Assembly: GCF_024793945.1 (NCBI RefSeq)
Contig: NZ_JANUSD010000006.1
Span: 186,001-250,000, forward strand
Reading direction: 5' to 3'
Length of the DNA: 64,000 bases
Source: Emticicia fluvialis
GTDB taxonomy: Bacteria; Bacteroidota; Bacteroidia; Cytophagales; Spirosomataceae
Part shown: positions 24,929 to 34,315 of the stretch, piece by piece
Position numbering within the stretch: the first letter of the stretch is position 1
Layout: each line of letters starts with the position of its first letter
The notes under the pieces: generated by a model
The model's input: only the letters and a program-made list of their open reading frames with translations
What the model was told of the DNA's origin: nothing
The model's database searches: none
Made by a program: the position numbers and the translations under genes

Positions 24929-25324
24929 ATGTATTTAGATGTTATCGCCATTACGGGCGTATTTGGCATTCTACCATTGATTGCCGTTGTCGTAATTTTG
25001 GGCAGAGCCTACTGGTCATATCAACTATTGATCAAAAAAGGCTTAAAAACAGAAGGTGAGATTATTGACTATGAAGAGTACTCAGACGGTAAAGGGAAAA
25101 AGTCCTTTTTTCCTATTATCAGGTTCAAAACTTATCATGGGCAGGAAATCCACCAGCGAACCTCATATGGCCTTAACGCCAGAAACTTTATCGACAAAGG
25201 CTCGATTGTCGAAGTAGTGTATTCAGCGAGCAACCCGAACCGTTTTATGTTAAATAAATACAGCCCTCTAAAAACCGAGGAACCTGCATTTTTAGGTTTT
25301 ATTGTAGGCTTTGGAATGAATTAA
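24929..25324 (+). CDS. DUF3592-like membrane protein
   Basis: 131 residues from the ATG at 24929; a GTG two codons upstream is possible. One strong N-terminal hydrophobic helix (about 4-30) is followed by a soluble domain with the DUF3592 look: KTEGEIIDYEEY..., FFPIIRFKTYHGQEI..., KGSIVEVVYSASNPNRFMLN. Family function is unknown. A TATATTTG -7-like element lies 33 bp upstream. Confidence 0.75.
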   Translation: MYLDVIAITGVFGILPLIAVVVILGRAYWSYQLLIKKGLKTEGEIIDYEEYSDGKGKKSFFPIIRFKTYHGQEIHQRTSYGLNARNFIDKGSIVEVVYSASNPNRFMLNKYSPLKTEEPAFLGFIVGFGMN

Positions 25325-25353
25325 CAGATGTAAAACCGGAAGATATATATCTT

Positions 25354-25809
25354 TCAGTTTCTATAAAACATTACCCAAACGGCAATAACAGCCGCAACCA
25401 GGATAACAATTTTAGCCCAGGCAGGAAGCCATACCCTGCCCGGGCTTTTTTCGTCATCGCCGGGCTCATCATCTTCATCTGCTATTATGGGCCGGTGCTT
25501 CTCCTGCATATAATCGAGATACGCCAGATAAGACCTGAATTGCTCATACCAGGCTATGGTTTCAGGTGTGAGGCTGACAGGCTCGCTGTAAGCATCTGAA
25601 AGACTATTGCCATGTATATTTACTATTTTTTTACTGACAAGTATATACAACAGATTCCTGAACTGCTGCTCATTCATGCCGGGTAATTCAGAAAATAGCT
25701 CCCGGCAAAGTTCATTATAAGCGGGCACCCCGGTAAAATCTGCTTGCTTTCTTACCTGCCTATCAAATAATACATTGATGATTCTGTCAATCTGCTGATT
25801 GGTTGTCAT
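25354..25809 (-). CDS. Tail-anchored protein of unknown function
   Basis: 151 residues from an ATG at 25809; a TTG nine codons upstream gives a less likely longer form. The body is soluble and helical with an acidic stretch (ADEDDEPGDDEKSPG) before a single C-terminal transmembrane helix (WAKIVILVAAVIAVWVMFY). That topology suggests tail-anchoring in the inner membrane. No family recognised. Confidence 0.65.
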   Translation of the reverse strand: MTTNQQIDRIINVLFDRQVRKQADFTGVPAYNELCRELFSELPGMNEQQFRNLLYILVSKKIVNIHGNSLSDAYSEPVSLTPETIAWYEQFRSYLAYLDYMQEKHRPIIADEDDEPGDDEKSPGRVWLPAWAKIVILVAAVIAVWVMFYRN

Positions 25810-25994
25810 GAACAATGCCGTTTTGGTTGTTGTCAAATATACATTTTGTGTTACTTTCTGTCAATTGTAACCACCTGTTTTTTATGGTCTGCTCTTGTAA
25901 AATCAACAAAATTAACGGCAAAATTATGTATATTGGCCGGGGCTTTCAATACAACGCTTAAGGATAAACCCGTATTAAAGAAAATCATTCATTC

Positions 25995-26651
25995 ATGAAT
26001 TGCTTAATTAACCCTTACAAAGGCCAATTTCTGGCTTTTTTGATGCTTGTGCTAGGCGTCTCTGCCTGCCAGACCATCGGCAAAAAGGTAAAATATTACG
26101 CTACCGAAATAACCCTTAAAAACGGCGCAGTGCTGAAAGGCAGTACTTCGCCCATTGCCGGAGACAACTTCAGCTTTAAGGATGCCCAAACCAGCAGTAA
26201 CTCTATCATTCAAAGTAAAGCTGTTCAGTCAATTATCAAACAGACACCCGACGGGCCTAAAGAATATGCGCAGTTTACCATAATAAATAACAAAAAACGA
26301 GGTAAGGTGGAAAACGTTTTGGCGGCGTATGAAGTAAAGGGAGAAGTGAGCCTGATTGCCCATGAAACCAAAGAGCATGTACGAAAAACAAAAGACGTAA
26401 ACAACCGGATGACCTTTGTAGAAGAAACAGAATTAATAAAACGCCTGTATCTGAAAAAACAAACCGAACCCGGTGCAGAGGTGCCTGCCGGTAACAAAAA
26501 AACACAGGTGGAAGAATTTAATGAACTTGCAGTTAATTATTTTGCCGATGCACCCGCCCTTATGGCCAAAATTGGCGGCCCGGGCTATGAAGTAAAAGAC
26601 ATAAAAAAAATAGTAGCTGAATATAACCAGATTAAAGCGAAGAAAAATTGA
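25995..26651 (+). CDS. Lipoprotein of unknown function
   Basis: 218 residues. The N-terminal hydrophobic segment ends in a lipobox (LGVSAC, Cys25). The mature protein begins with beta-strand-rich sequence (VKYYATEITLKNGAVLKGS) and ends with a helical, lysine-rich tail. No family recognised. Confidence 0.65.
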   Translation: MNCLINPYKGQFLAFLMLVLGVSACQTIGKKVKYYATEITLKNGAVLKGSTSPIAGDNFSFKDAQTSSNSIIQSKAVQSIIKQTPDGPKEYAQFTIINNKKRGKVENVLAAYEVKGEVSLIAHETKEHVRKTKDVNNRMTFVEETELIKRLYLKKQTEPGAEVPAGNKKTQVEEFNELAVNYFADAPALMAKIGGPGYEVKDIKKIVAEYNQIKAKKN

Positions 26652-26675
26652 GGGGTAGCCTGATTCTGATTTAAA

Positions 26676-27146
26676 CTACTTCATCCTAACGTATTTTTCA
26701 ATGTTTAGCCTTTCAATGTTTGCACTTTCTACTTTTTCAATGCCTTTCTGAACCAGTGTGTCGTTCTTGATTTCAATGGTAAAACTGAAATGGTGCCCCT
26801 CCCACTTGCGGGCATTACAATACTCAAGGCTTTCGGTGTAGGTGTTCTCTTTCAGGGTATATGTACCACCACCCGCCGTGAAAACGGCCGTTGTTGAGTC
26901 CTTACCACCTTTCAAATCGTGCTGAATAAAAGCAAAATGGGTATCGTTTATAATCTTGATAAAAGAAACCCCTTGGTTGTAATCAGTTACGGTTGTGTCT
27001 CCTTTGTCTACCAGTGTACCGCTTAGCAGTTTCCAGGTACCAACAATGGCTGGCGCCTTATTTGTATCGGTTTGTTTGGTACAGGCAAGTAAAACCGCAG
27101 CTACCACCATAGAAGCAATTACTTTTTTGAAATAGAGGGTTCTCAT
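26676..27146 (-). CDS. Lipocalin-like lipoprotein
   Basis: 156 residues with a lipobox ending at Cys22 (VAAVLLAC). The mature part starts with IVGTWKLLSGTL, the typical opening strand of Bacteroidota lipocalin-like/DUF4488 domains, and continues with alternating strands (FIKIINDTHFAFIQHD, GGGTYTLKENTYTESLEY, FTIEIKNDTLVQKG). A small hydrophobic ligand is possible but unproven. It is convergent with the lipoprotein at 25995-26651. Confidence 0.75.
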   Translation of the reverse strand: MRTLYFKKVIASMVVAAVLLACTKQTDTNKAPAIVGTWKLLSGTLVDKGDTTVTDYNQGVSFIKIINDTHFAFIQHDLKGGKDSTTAVFTAGGGTYTLKENTYTESLEYCNARKWEGHHFSFTIEIKNDTLVQKGIEKVESANIERLNIEKYVRMK

Positions 27147-27328
27147 ACGTTGTAAGGTTATTAAGGTTGAATACGAAAACTAAGGGTTTTCAGGCACTCA
27201 TCCAAATTTATCGGCCTAATTGCCTTCTCCATAACAGACACTACCAGAATTTTACATGAGTTTGGGTTACATATTTGCGTAATCGAACCATATATTCTAA
27301 TTTTAGCCTATTACCTTAAACCAAGATT

Positions 27329-27850
27329 ATGAAAACAACCGGCGACCGCATTGAAATTCATCTGAACAAACAACGTCTTATTTTCCTATTAATCAGTGCG
27401 CTGGCCTTTTTTGCCGTCGGCATCTGGTTTGTTGCTAACCCCGGATTCTTCAAAAAAGGCATGGTAGGTAACCCTGCTGTAATATCTGGCATAGGCATGC
27501 TAACCATAGTTGTTTTTGGCCTCAGCAGCTTTGTGCTTGGCAAAAAAATGATTGACCAACAACCGGGAGTAATTATTGACAAGAGCGGCATTACTGATAA
27601 TTCGAGCGGCATTGCTGCCGGGCATATTCCATGGAAAGACATCAAAGAGATTAAACCTGCTAAGCTATTTAATAAGAAATTTGTAAACATTGTACTAAAA
27701 AAGCCCATCAGTAAAAACAATGGCGCAAAGAAAAAAGGCAAGAAAGACGACGACATAGTCGTGAGCATTTCTAACAATACACTGCAATGCAGTTTTGAAG
27801 AGCTTGAAAACTCGCTGAAAAGTGCCTTTGAAAAATACAAAGTCGGTTAA
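27329..27850 (+). CDS. STM3941 family membrane protein
   Basis: 173 residues with two N-terminal transmembrane helices (about 14-36 and 50-72), then a PH-like soluble domain: GVIIDKSGITDNSSGIAAGHIPWKDIKEIKPAKLFNKKFVNIVLKKP. The final half is basic (NNGAKKKGKKDDD). This is the layout of STM3941-type proteins, whose function is unknown. Confidence 0.78.
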   Translation: MKTTGDRIEIHLNKQRLIFLLISALAFFAVGIWFVANPGFFKKGMVGNPAVISGIGMLTIVVFGLSSFVLGKKMIDQQPGVIIDKSGITDNSSGIAAGHIPWKDIKEIKPAKLFNKKFVNIVLKKPISKNNGAKKKGKKDDDIVVSISNNTLQCSFEELENSLKSAFEKYKVG

Positions 27851-28004
27851 TTTAAAACAGACGATTCAATGCCCTAATCATAACATCTACACCAATGCAA
27901 GTGGGTTGAACAAAGTGTGAGCGGTACGCTCAGGAAACAAAAACTGGCCGACACACCAAAATTGAGTTAAACTGAATAAAAATGGTTCACTAGCAGTTAT
28001 AAAA

Positions 28005-28496
28005 ATGCAATTGATGCCGCAACCAAGAATAGAAACGCTAGCAAAAAAGAAGCTGGTTGGCAAACACCTGTCTATGTCTTTTGCCGACAACAAAACGGCA
28101 GATCTATGGCGCAGTTTTATGCCCTACCGAAACGAGATTCAGCATAGCGTAAGTACTGACTTGTTCTCTTTACAGGTATATCCACCAGTATTCTTTGATG
28201 CTTTTAATCCGGAAGCGTTGTTTGAAAAATGGGCTGCGGTTGAGGTAAGCGACGCGTCTTTTGTTCCGGCCGGTATGGAAGTAATGATTCTTGAAGACGG
28301 TTTATATGCCGTATTTACTCATAGAGGGTCCAGCCATGATACCAGCACCTTTCAGTATATTTTCAATACCTGGTTACCTCATTCGGCTTATGTTCTGGAC
28401 AACCGACCGCATTTTGAATTGCTGGGCGCCAGATACAAAAACGCCAACCCTGAATCGGAGGAAGAATTCTGGATACCTGTTCAATTAAAAAGTTAA
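28005..28496 (+). CDS. GyrI-like small-molecule-binding domain protein
   Basis: 163 residues covering one SOUL/GyrI (AraC effector-binding) domain: PRIETLAKKKLVGKHLSMSF, WRSFMPYRNEIQHSVSTDLFSLQVYPP, the core AVEVSDASFVPAGMEVMILEDGLYAVFTHRGSS and IFNTWLPHSAYVLDNRPHFELLGARY. It lacks the HTH domain found in AraC/MerR regulators, so it is a stand-alone ligand-binding protein. Such proteins bind or hydrolyse small aromatic or toxic compounds. Transcribed alone. Confidence 0.88.
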   Translation: MQLMPQPRIETLAKKKLVGKHLSMSFADNKTADLWRSFMPYRNEIQHSVSTDLFSLQVYPPVFFDAFNPEALFEKWAAVEVSDASFVPAGMEVMILEDGLYAVFTHRGSSHDTSTFQYIFNTWLPHSAYVLDNRPHFELLGARYKNANPESEEEFWIPVQLKS

Positions 28497-28680
28497 TTCA
28501 GTTATCAGAATCCCTGTCCAGGCAAAATTCTTCTACCCCTATAAACTACAGGTAGTTTAAAAAATCAAGCCTTTGTATAAGCCTCATTAAGGCAAATTTC
28601 GTATGAAATTATACAATTCGCTCAGACCACCTCTTTCCGAAAGAGTGGAAATAATTTCACAGTTGATTATGGAATAAGGT

Positions 28681-28702
28681 TTTTCAGAAATAAATCTGAA
28701 AA
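28681..28702 (+). promoter_or_regulatory. Inverted repeat TTTTCAGA / TCTGAAAA upstream of membrane-protein gene
   Basis: The perfect 8-bp arms (28681-28688 and 28695-28702) enclose 6 nt and lie 20 bp before the ATG of the gene at 28723. It could be an operator or a leader hairpin. An imperfect hairpin at 28627-28648 sits further upstream. Confidence 0.4.
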
Positions 28703-28722
28703 CTATCTTAAACCGTATCAGC

Positions 28723-29118
28723 ATGGAGCTTTACGAACAAATCATCCGGCTTTTTGTATTAGCCATTCCTATTGCCTGTGTGGCTTGGACAGTTACGCAT
28801 GAAGAGATTTTTAGAGAACCCCGCGAATACTGCAAAAATCAGAGCCAGGCAGGGAAAACCATTCTGCAAAGAAAATTCTTTTATGTATTCACCTGCGAAT
28901 ACTGCTTCAGTTTTTATGTAACTATTCTTTTCGTTATCGTTACCAATTACCAATTGCTCTTTACCGACTGGCGAGGTTATATAATAGCCGTTTTTTCATT
29001 GGTCTGGATTGCCAACATTTATATGAGCTTGTTTTTTAATATCAGAATCGGCATCAAAAAAGACGGACTTGAAGCCAAAGTAAAAAAAAAAGAACTGGAC
29101 GAAATCAGTAAAAGTTAA
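28723..29118 (+). CDS. Small membrane protein with CxxC motif, unknown function
   Basis: 131 residues with three hydrophobic segments (about 6-24, 56-76, 85-106). A Cys pair in the membrane-adjacent segment (FTCEYCFSFYV) recalls DUF1360-type proteins, but the match is loose. The C-terminal tail is basic and cytoplasmic (KKDGLEAKVKKKELDEISKS). Function unknown. Confidence 0.65.
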   Translation: MELYEQIIRLFVLAIPIACVAWTVTHEEIFREPREYCKNQSQAGKTILQRKFFYVFTCEYCFSFYVTILFVIVTNYQLLFTDWRGYIIAVFSLVWIANIYMSLFFNIRIGIKKDGLEAKVKKKELDEISKS

Positions 29119-29279
29119 AAAGCTGAGATTACACGAGGTATGTTTTTTCTATGCTTAATGCCATGGTATTGATAATGTATATACCTGCTAAAAACAACCG
29201 GAAAATAAAAAACCTGGCAGTTCTTTGATTAGTACTAAAAAGTTAATACAATTGCGGTATACTCTAAACCGTTGCTGCT

Positions 29280-30203
29280 ATGTTATTGAAAAAGAAAAGT
29301 TTCATTATTCTCCTTACTATAGTTTTTGTAATACTGCCTATTCTTTTATTATTGCTTAACATTTATACTGTTACTGCTGACCCACAAAGTATATTTACAA
29401 TAGTGAAATATTTAAAACACGAATTTTTGCCATTTTATGATATTATGGATGATGAAGTAAATATTAAATATAGTTTAAGTACACTCTTTTATAACACTAA
29501 AATAGGTAATCATTTCATCTTTCTTTTTATACCCCTTTTAACTACAGTTGGTATATTGAGATTTCAAAAAACGGGTTCTTTAAGAATTTTACAAGGCTTA
29601 TTGATAATCATTTTTTTCGAGAGAATACATGCTTTAATATCTTTGGTTGTTGCATTTATAAGAATGTCTGAATATACCCCTTCTTTTATTTATATTACTG
29701 TCACTGTAGTAAGTTTGCTTGCAAGCATATTCTCCCTTAACTATATTCGTACGAAGCTAAGCGTTACAATTGCTTCAGATGCTGAAGAATTAGTTGAGCA
29801 AAATGTATCTGAAAGATTTTTAAATATGATTATTGATCAGATTGTTATCACCTTCCTCGCCTTTGTCAGCACTTATTGGATAGTTTTAGCCAAGTTTGAG
29901 TATAGTAATGTGTCTGATTGGAAGTTTATAATTTATTTCCAAATATGCTATTCACTGCAGTTCTTCCTATATTATTTCATAGTTGAAGGATGTTTTAAAA
30001 CAACGGTAGGTAAGGTGCTTACGAAGTCTACGATTGTAAACGCTGACGGGGAGTTTATATCGATGGGCAATGCCTTTATAAGAACCCTATGCCGATACAT
30101 CCCTTTTGAACCTTTCTCTTTTTTGATAGGCAGCCGCGGATGGCATGATTCTGTAAGTAGCACAAGTGTTGTTAAATCATTCTATAAAAATGATGCAGAC
30201 TAA
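29280..30203 (+). CDS. RDD family membrane protein
   Basis: 307 residues, AT-rich. Four hydrophobic helices precede a C-terminal RDD domain (about 180-300): SERFLNMIIDQIVITFLAF..., TTVGKVLTKSTIVNADGEFISMGNAFIRTLCRYIPFEPFSFLIGSRGWHDSVSSTSVV. The conserved Arg, Asp and the R-C-R-Y-I-P-F segment are present. RDD proteins may transport ions or small osmolytes; no substrate is known here. Its stop codon overlaps the convergent gene's stop by 3-4 bases. Confidence 0.87.
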   Translation: MLLKKKSFIILLTIVFVILPILLLLLNIYTVTADPQSIFTIVKYLKHEFLPFYDIMDDEVNIKYSLSTLFYNTKIGNHFIFLFIPLLTTVGILRFQKTGSLRILQGLLIIIFFERIHALISLVVAFIRMSEYTPSFIYITVTVVSLLASIFSLNYIRTKLSVTIASDAEELVEQNVSERFLNMIIDQIVITFLAFVSTYWIVLAKFEYSNVSDWKFIIYFQICYSLQFFLYYFIVEGCFKTTVGKVLTKSTIVNADGEFISMGNAFIRTLCRYIPFEPFSFLIGSRGWHDSVSSTSVVKSFYKNDAD

Positions 30204-32269
30204 AAACTGTATCTTAACTGTAATTGAACATCTGATTTGTGATTACCCGGTATTGCATCGTTTCCACTGCCGATGCCTGTCTGATTATGCAGTTGTGTAC
30301 GGGCATATCTGAGCCAAACGTCTAGGTGCCTGTTCAGATTATACCGTGCAGTGAGATACGTTCGAATGCCTTTACCGTAATAGGCAGGGAAAGAAACGGC
30401 ATAAAGAACGGTGTTTTCAAAGGCATAAATGCGCGAATCGTAATCGTCAGTGGCAAAGTAGGCAATACGGCCGCTCAGGTTTAATTTTTTTATAGAACCC
30501 TCAAAATCCTGCATGAGCGCATAACCTATAGATTTCGCACGTCCTTCATACTGAAAGCTGTTTACCTGCGCTCGTGTTCGCAATCTGAATGACCGATTTA
30601 CAGAATAATCCAGATTACCCAAAATATTCTCTCTTATGGTATTTACCACAATATCAGTCGGGGTGGTATTATCCGGCAGGTTTTTGCCTTTGTGTTCAGC
30701 ATGATACTGCGCATAAACCAATACCTTTTTGTTGATTTGCCAGGCAGCTCTCAACAGGTAATCGTACCCATTTGATGGCGCATCAACCAGATACCTTAAC
30801 CAGGGAAATTTGAAGCGGTCATAAAACCCACTGAAAGTAAGCGATTGGGTGGGCGCATACTTCAAACCCATGTAAATACCCTGCTCGTTGATATTCCGGC
30901 TTCCTTCTGCCAGTGCATTGGCATAAAAGCTATGGAAATCCCTGTCATAATGCCTCAAATGTATGGCCCATTCAACCTGCCTGCTTAATGCGGCTATCCA
31001 ACCACCGGTAAGGCCTTTGCCCCCGCTGCTGCTTTGGGCGGCTTCACCAAAAAAATTGAAATTCTGCCAGGTATAAGTAAAGTTGGCACCTGCTACGGTA
31101 TTTTCTTTACCTGTAAACTCAAACTTATTATATAGTCTTGGCCTTCGCAACAGCACAGCATCAAACCGGGTGTGCAGTACTGTGGCGCCTATGTATCCGT
31201 TAGTAAATCTGAAGGTGCCATTGAAACCAATATTCTGCTCCGTTAGTTGGTTTTTCCGTGCCAGTTCAGTTTCGGTACGATGATACCCCGAAGTAAGTAC
31301 CGAGCTAAAGTATTCTTCCGTTTCTCCATCTGCCACATCAACGCTTGCATCACGCCTGTTGTAAGCGTAAAAAGCAGTAAGGTCTGTTTTTCCGAGCTGA
31401 TAAGTGGCTGCAGCGCCTCTCAGATTGCCCCCTTCTAATAAAGAGCTATACGGCCTTATACCCATATTGCTACGCCGTATGGTAGTTACGGCTTCGCTTC
31501 CTTTACCAAGAAAAAAACCGGCACCTGCTACCAGCCCCTGCCCGAACTGCACCTGATAATCGCCCAAAACCAGGTTTTTCAGTTTGCCTTTATTTTTTAA
31601 CTGCAGATGAAAACTGTAAAAATCCAGGTAATTGCGCTCTCCCGCATCTTTCTCGGCAACAAAGCCTAACTGAAAATCTTTAGGGCTACTGAGGCGATAT
31701 CGCACATATAACTGCTGCGGTGTCCCCGCATAATTGTTTGCGGTAAATCCCTTGCTTTTTTCCAGGGTTTGTGCGCTTCTTAAAACCAGATAATGATCAT
31801 TTGCCCGGTTTATGCTTGGTAATTGGCTACCTGATTTCGGTCTTACGTCTACAAAAGGCAACAATTGCTGAATAGTAGGTAAATCAAAACCTTTAACGGC
31901 CTGTAGTTCATATAAACTCAGAAACGGGCCAAATGCCGCACGATGCGCCAGAAGGTTCTTAATTTGGGTAACTGATAAAAGGTACAAAGAAGCCAGGTCT
32001 TCATAGGTAGCCGTATTAAGGTCTATCGGATTCTGGTATAACTGATAAAGCTGTTCGTATAGGTCTTCATAGGGTATGTTCTCCTGTTGCATCGGGAACA
32101 GCCTCTGCGTGAACTCATCCAGATTAATTTCAGGCCGTGGGGGTGTCTGTGCCTGGGTGCAGTATACACCAGACAGTATGAAAAAAATGAACGCCGGAAG
32201 CTTTTTCGAAAACCAGGCGATGGGAATCGAAATTTTTTCGCAGCAAATATCAAGAAGTGTCACAAGCAA
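30200..32269 (-). CDS. Helix-hairpin-helix domain outer-membrane beta-barrel protein
   Basis: About 689 residues. After a signal-peptide-like segment (AFIFFILSGVYCTQAQ) come acidic helices and a helix-hairpin-helix region (DLNTATYEDLASLYLLSVTQIKNLLAHRAAFGPFLSLYELQAVKG, about residues 77-125). The remaining 500 residues are barrel strands ending in an aromatic residue (VQLQLRYSF). This ComEA-like HhH plus barrel combination is common in Bacteroidota and its function is unknown. No ATG start exists: the frame opens at 32278 with only CTG, TTG (32267-32269) and GTG candidates, so the exact N-terminus is uncertain. The 3' end overlaps the RDD gene's stop. Confidence 0.82.
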   Translation of the reverse strand: MLVTLLDICCEKISIPIAWFSKKLPAFIFFILSGVYCTQAQTPPRPEINLDEFTQRLFPMQQENIPYEDLYEQLYQLYQNPIDLNTATYEDLASLYLLSVTQIKNLLAHRAAFGPFLSLYELQAVKGFDLPTIQQLLPFVDVRPKSGSQLPSINRANDHYLVLRSAQTLEKSKGFTANNYAGTPQQLYVRYRLSSPKDFQLGFVAEKDAGERNYLDFYSFHLQLKNKGKLKNLVLGDYQVQFGQGLVAGAGFFLGKGSEAVTTIRRSNMGIRPYSSLLEGGNLRGAAATYQLGKTDLTAFYAYNRRDASVDVADGETEEYFSSVLTSGYHRTETELARKNQLTEQNIGFNGTFRFTNGYIGATVLHTRFDAVLLRRPRLYNKFEFTGKENTVAGANFTYTWQNFNFFGEAAQSSSGGKGLTGGWIAALSRQVEWAIHLRHYDRDFHSFYANALAEGSRNINEQGIYMGLKYAPTQSLTFSGFYDRFKFPWLRYLVDAPSNGYDYLLRAAWQINKKVLVYAQYHAEHKGKNLPDNTTPTDIVVNTIRENILGNLDYSVNRSFRLRTRAQVNSFQYEGRAKSIGYALMQDFEGSIKKLNLSGRIAYFATDDYDSRIYAFENTVLYAVSFPAYYGKGIRTYLTARYNLNRHLDVWLRYARTQLHNQTGIGSGNDAIPGNHKSDVQLQLRYSF

Positions 32270-32377
32270 TGCCAGAGCTTAGGTTTGTTTTATAATAGCC
32301 GTTTATGCAGCAATCAAATATAAACATTTATTTTTTATTGCTCGGCGGCACAAGAGTTATTGTGGATGATTTTACTC

Positions 32378-32410
32378 AAAAACCTGAAAAATATGATGGC
32401 ATAGGTTTTT
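32378..32410 (+). promoter_or_regulatory. Inverted repeat upstream of the GH13 gene
   Basis: AAAAACCT (32378-32385) and AGGTTTTT (32403-32410) are perfect 8-bp arms around 17 nt, centred about 50 bp upstream of the ATG at 32446. Possible operator; no matching regulator in the window. Confidence 0.4.
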
Positions 32411-32445
32411 CATATATATAAGGAATAATAACTCTACTTAAAAAT

Positions 32446-34248
32446 ATGCACAACATAGAAAAACAAACCGAAATTTACATCAATGAGATGGGTTCTACCC
32501 CCCATCAACATGGCGTTTTCTTCAGGGTTTGGGCTCCGCATGCCGACTATGTGTCGGTCGTTGGAAATTTTAACGACTGGAACGAAGGGGCAAACCCGCT
32601 CATAGCCGGTGAGAACGGCTGTTGGGGTGTAAACGTAGAACATGCGAAAGAAGGAGACCAATACAAATTTTTTATTAAGAATGGCGAGTTGAATCTTTAC
32701 AAAAATGACCCCTACGCCAGGCAGGTAACCAGTTCGGTAGGGAATTCGATAGTTTATAATCCGAAAAAATATAATTGGGAGAATGTTAATTACCAGATTC
32801 CGTCATGGAACAATCTGGTAATATATGAATTACATATCGGCACATTTAACCGCAGTAATGCCGATACCGTTGGCACTTTTCATGATGCTATCAGAAAACT
32901 GCCCTATTTGCAAAAACTGGGCATAAACGCAGTAGAAATAATGCCTCCGTTCGAATTCGCAGGGGGGCTGTCGTGGGGGTATAACCCGGCGCATCCTTTT
33001 GCTATTGAAACCGAATACGGCGGCCCGGTAGCATTTAAAGATTTTATAAAAGAAGCGCATAAATTGGGCATTGCAGTTATTCTTGATGTAGTATATAACC
33101 ACTTTGGCCCTTCAGACCTTGACTTGTGGCAGTTTGACGGCTGGCAGGAAAACGGCAAAGGGGGAATCTATTTTTATAACGACTGGCGGTCGACAACCCC
33201 CTGGGGTGACACCCGCCCCGACTACGGCCGCCCCGAGGTTGGCCACTATATAAAAGACAATGCCCTGATGTGGCTGGATGATTATAAAGTAGATGGCCTG
33301 AGAATGGACATGGTACCGTATATAAGAAACGTACATGCCGACGGGAACCCCGCACATGATTTGCAGGAGGGAGTGAACATGATTAAATGGATTAATAACG
33401 ATATTCATGAGAGATACCCCAATGCCCTGGTAATAGCCGAAGATATGCACGGGCATGATTTCATAACAGACCAGGTGCAGTCTGGCGGGTTGGGATATGG
33501 CGCACAATGGGATGCCGATTTTGTGCACCCGCTAAGGAATGTGCTGACACAGGCCTCTGACGAGTACATTGACATGAATCTGCTTTGCTCGGCACTTTTA
33601 AACAGGTATAGTAATGATGCCATGCGAAGAGTTATTTTTACGGAGTCGCATGACGAAGTTGCCAACGGTAAATCAAGGGTAGCGGAAGAGGTTGAACCCG
33701 GTAATGCAACCGGTTGGTATGCACGCAAAAAGGCTACTTTGGGAGCGGTGCTTGTGCTTACCTCGCCTGGTATCCCGATGATATTTCAAGGCCAGACACT
33801 ACAGGAAGGCAGTTGGTTTCAGGATACTGACCCACTGGATTGGGGTCGTTTGGATGAGGTTTCGGGGATATCCAATATGTATAAAGATTTGATACACCTG
33901 CGCCGTAATCTGACTGGTGTAACCGCCGGGCTAATGGGCCAGCATACCGAACTTCTGGCTTGTGACCATGACGCCAAGCTGTTGGCATTTCAGAGATGGC
34001 AAAACGGCGGAAGTAAAGATTCTACTGTTGTAATACTCAACTTCTCACATCAGGCAAGAGAGAATTACCAGGTTCGTTTACCTGCAGAGGGTAAATGGGT
34101 AGTACGCTTTAATGGCGATGCCGAAGTTTATGGTGCAGACTTTGCCCATACCCATTGCACAGAGACCGAGGCAGTTCTTAAAGAAGATGCCTTTATAGCT
34201 GAAATTTCAATTGGGCCATACAGTGCCCTGGTTCTTTCGCAAGACTAA
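32446..34248 (+). CDS. GH13 family alpha-glucan enzyme (branching-enzyme / amylase type)
   Basis: 600 residues. An N-terminal CBM48/isoamylase-N domain (FFRVWAPHADYVSVVGNFNDWN) is followed by a GH13 TIM barrel with all four conserved regions: DVVYNHFG (214-221), GLRMDMV with nucleophile Asp288, VIAEDMHG with acid/base Glu332, and ESHDEVANG with Asp403. The C-terminal beta domain ends PYSALVLSQD. The region IV sequence (SHDEVANGKSR) resembles branching enzymes, but the enzyme is shorter than typical GlgB, so substrate assignment (branching, amylase or trehalohydrolase) is open. A strong terminator follows. The GT3 glycogen synthase at 56723-58588 is the likely partner in storage polysaccharide metabolism. 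Confidence 0.9.
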   Translation: MHNIEKQTEIYINEMGSTPHQHGVFFRVWAPHADYVSVVGNFNDWNEGANPLIAGENGCWGVNVEHAKEGDQYKFFIKNGELNLYKNDPYARQVTSSVGNSIVYNPKKYNWENVNYQIPSWNNLVIYELHIGTFNRSNADTVGTFHDAIRKLPYLQKLGINAVEIMPPFEFAGGLSWGYNPAHPFAIETEYGGPVAFKDFIKEAHKLGIAVILDVVYNHFGPSDLDLWQFDGWQENGKGGIYFYNDWRSTTPWGDTRPDYGRPEVGHYIKDNALMWLDDYKVDGLRMDMVPYIRNVHADGNPAHDLQEGVNMIKWINNDIHERYPNALVIAEDMHGHDFITDQVQSGGLGYGAQWDADFVHPLRNVLTQASDEYIDMNLLCSALLNRYSNDAMRRVIFTESHDEVANGKSRVAEEVEPGNATGWYARKKATLGAVLVLTSPGIPMIFQGQTLQEGSWFQDTDPLDWGRLDEVSGISNMYKDLIHLRRNLTGVTAGLMGQHTELLACDHDAKLLAFQRWQNGGSKDSTVVILNFSHQARENYQVRLPAEGKWVVRFNGDAEVYGADFAHTHCTETEAVLKEDAFIAEISIGPYSALVLSQD

Positions 34249-34259
34249 ATTCACGCTAA

Positions 34260-34300
34260 ACAGAAGGGCTGTATTGCTAGCGATACAGCCCTTCTGTTTT
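34260..34300 (+). terminator. Rho-independent terminator after the GH13 gene
   Basis: The perfect 15-bp stem ACAGAAGGGCTGTAT (34260-34274) / ATACAGCCCTTCTGT (34283-34297) has an 8-nt loop and a T-run at 34297-34301. Confidence 0.93.
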
Positions 34301-34315
34301 TAATCAACCACTGCT

